64,000 nt of DNA from contig JAZBRS010000026.1 of assembly GCA_037176725.1 (NCBI GenBank), positions 61,420,501-61,484,500 on the forward strand, given 5' to 3'. Numbering within the stretch: the first letter of the stretch is position 1; each line of letters begins with the position of its first letter. The DNA is from Posidonia oceanica. Lineage: Eukaryota; Streptophyta; Magnoliopsida; Alismatales; Posidoniaceae. The notes beneath the pieces are model-generated. The model was not told where the DNA came from and ran no database searches. It saw nothing but the letters and a program-made list of their open reading frames with translations. Both the position numbers and the translations under genes were made by a program. Positions 55,169 to 64,000 of this stretch are shown here, piece by piece.

Positions 55169-55414
55169 TTAGTCTCCAGCAGCTTCAAAGGAAATAATTT
55201 GAGGCTGAAAATGTTCCTCACCGCACAGGTCTTGTAGATCTTTCCAAGCACCAACTCTCTGCATGTATCGAATAAGATTAGCAAAGAACTGAAACCCCAA
55301 CCCTATAATTGTTTTGAAGAAAGATTACCTTCACAGTTTCATCATCAAACATGATCCATTGTTTATGTTTATGACTCATATAAAGCACATAAAATGCTGT
55401 TTACGACGGCAAAC
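55169..55414 (-). pseudogene. Truncated paralogue of the UCH-like gene, last two exons only
   Basis: The penultimate exon is 55414-55329, with intact acceptor CTGCAG and donor GTAATC. The last exon, 55258-55169, ends FQPQIISFE and four more residues before TAA. Both are homologous to exons 10 and 11 of the gene at 31454-37565. The penultimate exon is 86 nt versus 87. A one-base loss turns ATA-TAC-AGT into ATA-TGA-GT, a frameshift and stop. Before the frameshift it reads VCRRKQHFMCFI, and after it WIMFDDETVK. It therefore keeps the His and the first Asp of the USP C-terminal box, which the intact gene has as Tyr and Ala. No upstream exons are present; sequence beyond 55430 is unrelated and leads into a LINE. 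Confidence 0.8.
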
Positions 55415-55460
55415 CTGCAGAAACTAGGCGACAACAAGACGCAATCTACTCTGAAACTGG

Positions 55461-55494
55461 ACGCTCACGCTCACGCTCACGCTCACGCTCACGC
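55461..55494 (+). repeat. Hexanucleotide repeat (GCTCAC)n
   Basis: Five nearly perfect copies of CTCACG/GCTCAC lie just beyond the broken upstream edge of the UCH-like relic. Confidence 0.85.
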
Positions 55495-56172
55495 CGCTGA
55501 TTGGAAGCGAAGAACAACAGCACAACATCAACAATGCAGTGGCCTACACTCTTCTGAGATCGCATAAGCCGCCTGCACGCCGTCTGCGCAGGAAAATCTT
55601 CTGTGGAGATTATGCGATGGGCAAATCTTTGCAAGGAAGTCATCTTTGGCTTCAATACTTAAGAGCCAGACATGGCTGGAAGAAGGGGCTTGTATTTTCT
55701 CAATCGCGGTTAAGGCCGATTGAGCCCTCCTCCTTCTTTGGACTATCCTCCCTTCTCTCCTCTAACGATTCCTTCTTCCTCATCTGACTCCAACGGCTCA
55801 GATTTATGCATACATCCGCATCCAGATGTAGGGGAAAATGTGCTCACTCCTCCAAACCCACTATCTCTATCCCCCTCTTAGAGACTTAAAAATGGCAGAT
55901 CTGAGAACCTGACGCTAGATCGGGAATGTACTACTTCTTCCCCTTCAATCCTGACCCCCAACAATTCTTTGCAAGCGACTCAAGCGCTTGATCTGGGGGG
56001 CCGGGTCTCTTCGTGAATATTTTTCGGTGATTCAATTAGATATATGTAGATCTAAAGTATGTTCAGATAAGGCTTTAGATCTCATAGAATCCAGCCCCTG
56101 CTTGTCGTGCGTGGAGCAGGTAACCTCTGATATGATTTCAGCCCTCCTTTGCTTCCTGAGAAATCGGTGATT

Positions 56173-58843
56173 ATGGATGATTTGGTTCCTGTGTCAGAAT
56201 CAACCACAGGGCTTTGGTTGTCTGCGCTTACTCCTCGTTGTCCCTCGTCCTGTACAACTCAGAAGCCAGTTGATCCGATCGTTTCTCCGTTTTGGCCGGC
56301 GAGCCCATCCTTTTCCAGTCGCCGTGACGAAGACCAAAGATCATTAATTACTTGCGCAGCTCCCGAGAAGCTAATTAACTCATATCCGCCTGTGTCGGTG
56401 AATTTAACCTCTAGCATTACTTCTTATTATAATCCTACTAACAAGGTTAATTGTCATTCAATGCCTCTTAATAATTCTTTCTATAGTCTTAAAAGCGATA
56501 ATCTTTCCGACTACCGAGATAAATCTCCATTATAAGAATGATGAAGCGCATATATAGCACGAGTTTCTCGAAGAAATATTGAAGATTTGAATCCTAATTT
56601 TCTGACACCTCGATTTCTCAATCCGTTGCAAGTGAATTCAAAAAATCTATTAATACAGACATTGTCAAGGAGGATATGCGTTTAAGTGCGCCTAAGGCTT
56701 CTCTATTAAAGCCTAATCCCCCTTGTAACTCTACTGCAGTTATGACTCTGACATCCTCTGTCAATCGGCAAATGACTTCTTCTATCCTTCCTTCAGTATC
56801 TTCGCCAACACAGCACCCTGAATTATTGATAAAGCGCACTACAAGCGGTATGGCTTTTAATACTCAGATACGCACTGGTACTGTTTTTGATCCTCGATCA
56901 AATAACATAGAAATTGACTCTGAGCAAGGCAAGATTCTTGCTTTTGACTCCCGTTTCCTTCCATTGCCATCTCCCCTGTCTCAAAAGAAAATTGATAAGG
57001 ATTCCACCTACTCTCTTCCATTTTTTAATTAGGGATCTTCTGGGAACTTGCGTAGTTTACTGGCGAATGGCTGGAACTTGGTGAAACGAAGGTGCAATCT
57101 TACTCCATTACATTTGTTATGTGTTTCGAGAGATAAGTGTTTTAAATGTGGCCTTTTGAGACATCATAAACAACATTGTAGATATAATAGATTTTGTTTT
57201 AAATGCAAATCACCTAGCCATTTAGTAGTTATCTATAGATTTTTATCTCTAAGTTCTATGAGACGAGAACTTCCTATTGACAAAGTCCACTCTCATAAGT
57301 TGACATTAATGATTGGTCTAACTCCTCAATATCCTATTGCTATTCCACCATCCGATGACACTTATGATTAGTTGGAATTTCTGTCCACTTGTGCTATTGC
57401 GACCATCCAACTGTCTAAGGATGATCAACTTGCTCATATTGCCCGTCAATGGACTCACTCCTTAGACTTAGAAATTTTTGACGTCTCCAATGGGAGATAC
57501 CTGGTCAAATTTCCTTCCCAAGCACTTAGAGAAGAAGCCTTAAGTCTTTATGGTATGGTTGTGTCTAATACCCCTGTATCCTTCTCTCCATGGTCCATAC
57601 ATACAAGTTTTGTCCATACACTAAGAGAGAAGGACTTCTGTATCCGCATGGAAGGTATACCCCATCATCTCTAGAGTGTTAATTTATTCCATCGCATGAC
57701 TGTCCAATTTGCTGAATTACTGGAAGTTGACTTTAGCAATGATCATGCCCTATATCAAGGTTTTGCCAAGATTAAAATTCGTCTCCACTTAGGTAAAGAC
57801 CTTCCAGATCTTCTCTATTTCTCATTCTCTACGAATGTCTATCCTATTCGTTTCAATAGGATTTGGGATATCTGTTCTCCTTCCAGCGCCTCTTGGGGAC
57901 CTGGCCCCTTTTTGATGGGTTCCTTGGTAAACCGTTTAGAGGAAACAGAGGTAGAAGGGGTGGCCGTGGCGGCTAGGGACCAAACTCAGGATATAAATGG
58001 ACTAGGTCTCCCTCTTGGTCGGTTAGGGGAGGATGAGCTTCTGGAGGTAAAAATCCTGCTCGTCCCCAGAAAAGAACCTTTTCTCATCCTTCGATTGAAC
58101 CTGGCTTATTGCCTCGCCCTTGGCTAGAGAATCTTATTGTCTCTGCTCCTTCAGATGGTCAAAACTGTGTTGCTGCTCGTCCTTCACACTCGGGCAAGGG
58201 CGTCGCCTTATCTGGATCTATAGTAACTTCGAACCCACCTCTTATGTCTAACCTTGTTGGTGTTGTCTACACCAATTCTGATCATTGTGATGTCACAAGT
58301 ACTCATTCCTTTCCGGCAAAGTCGCAACCAATTGGTGCTAAATCCTTTGCGAAGGCTCCTGAAGTTCAAGAGACAAAACGTTGTAGATCTAAAAAAACCC
58401 AAAGGCAAGCACTTCTTGCGGCCCTTGAGGAATTGGAAAATGATGAATCTGAGGATGAAACTGGTACTTGTGCTCCTACTCCGTCCCTACACACAGCTAT
58501 ACCAACCTCTACTACAGGTAATTTTAATCCAACACCTTTAAATTTCTCTCTGCATGATATAAGGGATTGCGCATCTAATACCGCGTCACTTTCTTCATCT
58601 CCCATAAGTTCCTCCACCTCATTGGATTCATCTACTGGCAAGGAAACTTTTACCAATGATATCTTGACATGGGATTCTTATAATGAATTTTCAAGTTTTT
58701 GTTCAAAGATTGGCATTTTATTTAATGACAACGTTGAGGCTATTTTTTTTTTTGATCATGTACAAGTGCAACAACATTTGCCTGTGATTAACCTAGATCA
58801 CAGCAATACATGTGTGGAGCAATTATATGCTCTGCATTTTTAA
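56173..58843 (+). pseudogene. LINE ORF1, nucleic-acid-binding protein (broken)
   Basis: The start region 56173-56535 (MDDLVPVSE...) is Ser/Pro/Thr-rich, as in plant LINE ORF1. One zinc knuckle at 57138-57179 is intact (CFKCGLLRHHKQHC), while the second, at 57195-57236, ends in Tyr instead of Cys. The frame 57372-57674 gives a DUF4283-like stretch (IFDVSNGRYLVKFPSQALRE). Later come an Arg/Gly-rich segment (57950-57975) and a Ser-rich tail ending at 58843 with FSSFCSKIGILF. At least four frame changes break it. The order knuckle-then-DUF4283 is unusual: plant LINE ORF1 generally has DUF4283 first. This suggests rearrangement inside this copy. Confidence 0.65.
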
Positions 58844-58855
58844 TTCTCTATTCCT

Positions 58856-61011
58856 ATGATTATTCTTGTCTAGAATATTAGAGGTTTAGGGAGTAGTAAC
58901 AAGCACAGAGAGCTTAGAAACCTTGTGCATTGATACAAATGTAATTTTCTAATTGTTTGTGAAACAAAAGCTGGCTCCTTCTCCCATGCACTACTTAGAT
59001 CTATCGGGGGTGATAGATTGAGTTGTTGGGATTTCCTTCCTTCTCAAGGAAATGCTGGAGGTATTCTGATAGGATAGGATCCCACTTTGGCCTCAAAGAT
59101 TAACATACATGTTGGAACCTACTCTCTCTATACAGTTTCAGAATCTTTCTGACTCTTTTAATTGGTGACTTACTGGGGTTTATGGATCGTGCTCTCCTAC
59201 ATATAAAATTCAATTTTTAGAAGAACTCAGGAATTTACATCACCTAATGGGTAAAAATTAGGTAATTGGTGGAGACTTTAATCTCATTAAATTCTCACAT
59301 GAGCGGTCCAATAGGACTACATATTCCCCACTTATAGCTAATTTTAACAATTTCATTGCTATCTCTAGCCTTATAGACTTTTCTCCTACCAACTGCTCCT
59401 TTACATAGTCAAATTTTCAAGAGGAGAATATCATGGTTAAGCTTGATTGATTCTTGGTCTCTCCTAGCTGGGAATCCTATTTTCTTAGATCCAATTGCAT
59501 TGGAAAAGCAAGATTGATTTCAAATGGTATTTCGATATGTCTTGATACCAAACCTCTAGGGTGGAGACCTTTCCCTTTAAGATTTTATAGGTCTTGGTTG
59601 CTTTCTGATGGATTTGAAAATCTGATCCAGGTTACTTGGAGAGATTTCTTGTCTAAAGCAGATCCTATTAAAAAAGTTTCTTACAAACTAAAAGCAATTA
59701 AGGAAGTTATTAAGAATTGGCTTCTCTCCCATAGAAATGACTATAATACTAGATTAGTAGAAATTGAGAATGTCATTCATAAACTAGATGTACAATCAGA
59801 TTCCTCTCCTCTAACTATGGATGAATGGTTGTAGAAGCAACCAATGAGAAGAGAATACTTTAATATCCTTCTTGAACAGGAAATTTATTGGAAACAACGT
59901 TCTCGCATCCAATGGTTAAAAGAAGGAGATCTAAATACCTCATTCTTTCATAAGATGGTAAATTATAGAAGAAGGAAAAATTCAATATCCTCCCTTCTCA
60001 TTAATGATAGTTGGTCTAAGTCCCCATTATTGATTTGTAATGCTATTACGAATCATTTCTACTATCTTTTTAATAAGCCACAGACTCCTAGAATTTCTTT
60101 GGATTGGGACCTTCTATTGCCAAATAAAGTACCCCAGCCTCATTCACTTGAGACCTCGTTTTCAATGGATGAAATCAAACAAAGTGTTTTCTCATTGCCA
60201 GGAGAAATATCCCCTGGGCCTGATGGATTTCTCTTATGCTTCTACCACCACTTTTGGAATGTGGTTAAGGATGACCTAGTAGATTTCTTCTAGTTTTTCC
60301 ATCAGTCAAAAAGCATTGACACTTTGAGCAGTATCAATCAAACTTTCATTGCTCTCATTCCAAAAAGAGCAAGGCAGAAAGAATTCAAGACTTTAGACCA
60401 ATTAGTTTATTAAACAGCAGCTATAAAATTATCTCTAAGTGTCATGCTTCCAGGTTGAGCCCTGTTCTTAATTCCTTGTTTAATGATTCTCAAAGTGCCT
60501 TTCTTCCTAGTCGTAACATCAGTGATTGCTTCCTAGTAGCTCAAGAAACACTTCACTTCCTCCACTCTACTCATAAACCAGGTATTATGCTTAAATTGGA
60601 TTTTGAAAAAGCCTTTGATAATGTAAACTAGGATTTTCATTTATATTCTCTTAAAGGATTTGAATTTGGTTAAAACAATCTAATTGAAGGAATAAAATTT
60701 CCTCATAATGGTCATGAGGTGAAGAATATCCAATATGCTGATGATACCCATATTTTCCTAGATCCATCTGATCGATGTATTATCAATCTTAAAAGAATTC
60801 TCTGCTATTTTTAAGCTTGTGCTGGACTTAAAATAAATTTTAATAAATCCTCTCTTACTGAGATTGGTATTCCAGATACTCTAGCTAATCGGTACAGTGC
60901 CATACTAGGTTGTTCCCAATCTGCTCTTCCAATGTCCAATTTAGGACTTCCACTGCATTATAGGAAGGCATCCTACAATGATTGGATGGTAGTCATTGAT
61001 AAAATCACGGG
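58856..61011 (+). pseudogene. LINE ORF2, endonuclease and reverse transcriptase (broken, RT deletion)
   Basis: The endonuclease shows NIRGLGSSNKHRELRNLV (58871), CETKAG (58958) and IGGDFNLIKFSHERSNR (59262). The linker WLKEGDLNTSFFHKMVNYRR lies at 59922-59980. RT contains EISPGPDGF (60203), KLDFEKAFDNVN (60590-60625) and QYADDT (60731-60748), so YADD is intact. Only about 44 codons separate the two catalytic Asp motifs, less than half the usual distance, and the expected GLRQGDPLSP block is missing, which indicates an internal deletion. Stops occur mostly where Trp is expected. The frame breaks off at 61011 in the region after RT. Confidence 0.82.
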
Positions 61012-61293
61012 TGTAACGACCCAAATTGGAGGCGGCAATTTAGGCCAGATATATAATCTAGATTTCTGGGTTATTGGACGCTGGTATGCATACGTTTTAT
61101 GTTAAACGCAAGAAAGCACACATCCAACACAACTGGGATATTGATTTTCTGGCCTTTGTGTGTTAGATGCTGGTATGCTTGCGTCTTATGTTAGACGCAA
61201 TAAACCTCGCATCCAACACTTGTGGTTTGTCCTTTCTGGATTTCTAGGTGTTAGACGTAGAGTTTGCCATGTCTTATGTTAGACGCTAATAAG
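61012..61293. mobile_element. LTR fragment with tandem TTAGACGC repeats
   Basis: Begins TGTAACGACCCAAATTGG directly after the LINE, an edge like that of family X but with different following sequence. Three units of about 90 bp each contain GTTAGA(C/T)G...GGTATGC...GTCTTATGTTAGACGC. It ends where LTR X copy 3 begins (61294). Strand is undetermined. Confidence 0.55.
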
Positions 61294-62518
61294 TGTAACG
61301 ACCTGAGTCGCTACCAACACACTTTAAAAGCTTAAACAAATTAAAACTTAATTAATTACAACAATTACAATAAGCTATGGGCTAAATAACAAGAATATGT
61401 ACCAGGAACCTGTAGTGGATAGCTACGTGACTCCAACTATATGCACTTTAATTCCAAACTAGCTAACTATCTGCACCTGTAACTAAAAACATAATAAAAT
61501 ACACGTGAGTGACTAGAAATTATCACCCAGCACATACCTCACAAAAATCATAAGAAAACCGGCATAAAACAACAATGCGACGTAAAATCGATCAAAACCC
61601 CAATCCGGGCCCACATAAACATTTTATAAAAATAAAGCATCCTTCCCAAAGCTGAAAAAGCTAAACCGGGGAAATAAATGCAAAACAAATCTCTTTATCT
61701 CAAAGTGGGGCCCACTGGCCCAAAACTCTACAGAAAACACAATGCCACAAAACAGGCAAGGCTCGAGGCCCAATATAGCCAAAACAAACCAAGCATGACC
61801 CAAACGGGCACAAAAGAAAACTAACTAGTCGTGTTGCCTAGCACCCCAGCAATCGACCTGGCCTCAAGCAGTAGTCAGGGACTCACCCCTGCAACTCTTT
61901 GCACTGCCACAGACACCCGTCCTGTGGGGGAGTGTGCTCGTCACAGCATCTCACACCAGAGACGCCTCAGAAAGCAATTCCCAGCAGGGAAAGCCGTCCA
62001 CACTCGGGACAAACCACAGGACACGCAACAATTGACGTCCACAAGCTCAGTGCTCCGAACCACTTGAGGCTCCTCACCCCTAGGCTCAGCTAGCACCCAA
62101 AACAAAAAGGCGAGTCTTGGTGCCCGTAGCGGCTAGGATATCACACCCAGTTACGTAGGAGTATCATACTTCCCGAGTCCACTGCCACGATATTGCTAGG
62201 TATAGACGACACTCCGACCCCCAAACCTCAGCCCAAGCGAAGTGTGCAACACACTAGGAACGCCGTTGCGCCCTCGGGTCCAGACCACACGACTCCCAAG
62301 CTTCGGCCATGGAAAAACCTCGACAAATCATTTGCAAAACCTCCATGTCTTTCCTCAAAAATCTCTTTGAAAACATTTTTCCTAAATTACCAAAAATCAC
62401 AACTAAAAACCCTTAACAAGGCACCAAACATTCACAGGTATTAGCATTATTAAAGGAAATAAAAACCATATTCCTACCCCACCCAAAACAGGGCCTGAGA
62501 ACAAACTCAGGCCCAGGT

Positions 62519-62550
62519 TCGGTATGCCGAACCCATTTTGGCATGCCGAA
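62519..62550 (-). repeat. Palindromic pair GGTATGCCGAAC / GGCATGCCGAAC in LTR X copy 3
   Basis: Two near-identical words are separated by CCATTTT. They occupy the position that holds the GGTCGACC cluster in copy 1. Confidence 0.6.
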
Positions 62551-63478
62551 CGAGGCTCTGCAGGGGCAAAAACCGAGGGGATCCATTTGGACCCCAAAAT
62601 CTACACAAAACTCCTAAAATTACATGCTATATATCGAAATGACCGGAATTGAATAAGGAACACAACCACACTATAAACATGTCATTTCATGGCTTATAAC
62701 TCACAGAAAATACATAAAACCACAACATATGCATAATATCCACATAAGCCACATAATTCGCTCAAAAATCCATATAATTCTCTAAAAATTACCAAATCAC
62801 TAGCATAGCATGTAATTCATGGTAATGAACATAATTGTATAATTTCTAGGCGAAATGGAGCAAGGGGCGGAGTGTGTACCTTGGAACAGTGAAGAAACCC
62901 ACCGACTCCAGCAATCCACCACCGAATCTGAGCTCCACACACCGCACTCGGGCCCGCCACTCCACCGGGACGAAGGTCGGAGTCCGCCGTGCCGCTGCCG
63001 CACGCCGCTGTGCGCCGCCACCAGTGGCCACCGTCGAACCCAATTTAAAAAAAGGGAAAAAGAGGGGAAAAGGGGGGAGGAGGAGGGGAAATGAGGAGGA
63101 TGGGAAGGGGGGAGAGAGGAGGTGGATGCAGGGAAATGGGGGAGGAGGAAATGGGTGGAGAGAGAGGGGGGCCGAGTGGGAGGGGGGAAGAGAGCAGGGG
63201 AGGGGGAGAGAGGAGGTGGATGCAGGGAAATGGGTGGAGAGAGAGGGGGGCCGAGTGGGAGGGGGGAAGAGAGCAGGGGAGGGGGAGAGAGGGAGGAGGA
63301 AAGAGGAGATGGGGAGGAGGGGAGAGAGGGGGAGAGAGGAGGGGGAGATGGGTGGCGAGAGGGAGGTCTGCAGAGGGAGGGAGGGGTGGAAGAGGAAGGA
63401 GGGAAATAGGGGAGCAGGGGGGTGTTGGTTGACGGGGGTAGGGGAGAAAATTAAGGGAATAGTGAATGGAGGGAGATG

Positions 63479-63480
<2 letters not shown>

Positions 63481-63512
<32 letters not shown>
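63481..63512 (+). repeat. Simple repeat (GA)n
   Basis: About 16 uninterrupted GA dinucleotides lie at the end of the purine tract of LTR X copy 3. Confidence 0.9.
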
Positions 63513-63515
<3 letters not shown>

Positions 63516-64000
63516 AGGAAGGTGAGGTGCGAAGGAAAAATCACAGGAATTTTAAGTCGAGGAAAATATGCATAGTATCTGCTTTTCTCCATAAAACCTG
63601 GATCTTGCGCCCTCACCAACCGACATCATCTGCGAATCTTACTGCGAACGAAATACATGTGCACAGTGTCACGCGGGCCCAAGCATAGTAAGATGTTCGG
63701 TAAATTGCATGACACCCTCCGAAGAATTAGGAAATGGCACGAGTACAAAAGATAGGGACCAGAATACAAAAAGGATAAGAACAGGAACCAAACCTCCACC
63801 TGGTCCCACCAACCATCACAAGTAGGGCCCACGACAAACCATAGGTGGGACCCACACACAAACACAAGTGGGGGCCCACAACAAACACAAGTGGGACCCA
63901 CACAACCACAAGTGGGGCCCACAGCAAACCATAGGTGAGGCCCACACACAATCACAAGTGGGGCCCACGAGACCAATAACACTCATCCACAAATACAGGA

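Larger units (their letters stand above)
55700..61011 (+). mobile_element. Degenerate plant LINE (L1-type), 3' end removed by an LTR insertion
   Basis: A CT-rich leader (from about 55700) is followed by ORF1 (56173-58843) with a DUF4283-type segment and zinc knuckle, and ORF2 (58856-61011) with endonuclease and reverse transcriptase. Sequence changes abruptly at 61012, where an LTR starts, so the 3' UTR and poly(A) tail are missing. The 5' boundary is approximate. Many stops and an RT deletion make it inactive. The short ORF at 55539-55787 is in the leader region and not supported. Confidence 0.82.
61294..64000 (-). mobile_element. LTR family X copy 3, runs off the window
   Basis: Starts TGTAACGACCTGAGTCGC and matches copies 1 and 2 along its length. 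Shared features include GGCGAGTCTTGGTGCCCGTA (62109), CCTCGACAAATC (62316), a GC-rich patch at 62876-63040, a long purine tract (63050-63515) and GTGGGGCCCACA repeats (63820-63965). By comparison with copy 2, only about 55 bp of the LTR is missing at the window end, giving a full length near 2.76 kb. The ORF 62846-63619 is a purine-tract artefact. No gag or PBS is seen to its left, so it may be a solo LTR or the far end of a truncated element. Confidence 0.75.

Noticed and set aside
62846..63619. 257-codon minus-strand ORF, Pro/Ser/Leu-rich
   Set aside because: It comes from the long GGGAGAGAG purine tract of LTR X; the same tract in copy 2 gives unrelated frames.

Overview
This is a stretch of plant nuclear DNA from a repeat-rich angiosperm genome. 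The evidence is spliced genes, plant-type LTR retrotransposons with very long LTRs, a plant LINE, hAT- and Mutator-type miniature elements and a SINE. The species cannot be told from the sequence. About four fifths of the window is transposable elements, many nested in one another.

Layout. 1-10122: the 3' part of a plus-strand Tat/Ogre-like Ty3 element. It has a decayed antisense ORF resembling the plant mobile domain (1-1235 and 7057-7440), three tandem-repeat arrays (7546-9142), a purine tract and the start of a 3' LTR at 9630. A 5.8-kb solo LTR (1236-7056, duplication TCATG) splits the ORF. 10123-20269: gag, PBS and LTRs of a minus-strand Ty3 element, with a second Tat-type LTR (13768-19295) nested inside, itself carrying a 679-bp hAT-type element with 8-bp target duplications. 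20783-21449 is a Mutator-like element. 25108-31005 is a 5.9-kb solo LTR with a perfect AATAG duplication.

31454-37565 (minus) is the one convincing host gene. It encodes a DUF627/DUF629/UCH-type ubiquitin-hydrolase-like protein in 11 exons, about 978 aa. All three catalytic-triad positions appear substituted. A truncated, frameshifted paralogue of its last two exons lies at 55169-55414 together with the matching downstream flank, so this locus underwent a segmental tandem duplication. The broken copy keeps the His and Asp that the intact gene has lost.

38296-52392 is an old minus-strand Ty1-copia element with both LTRs. It is interrupted by a 3.8-kb solo LTR (40377-44192), a 1.5-kb unclassified insertion (45160-46683) and another Tat-type LTR (48799 to about 51228). 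55700-61011 is a degenerate LINE with ORF1 and ORF2, cut at its 3' end by an LTR. 61294-64000 is a third copy of the minus-strand Ty3 LTR, running off the window.

Four of these elements, otherwise unalike, carry short palindromic repeats of similar layout but different motif. In the Tat-type LTRs a PBS-like motif lies inside the LTR, 120-150 nt before its end. All coordinates, splice sites and duplications were read by eye; no alignments or database searches were run.
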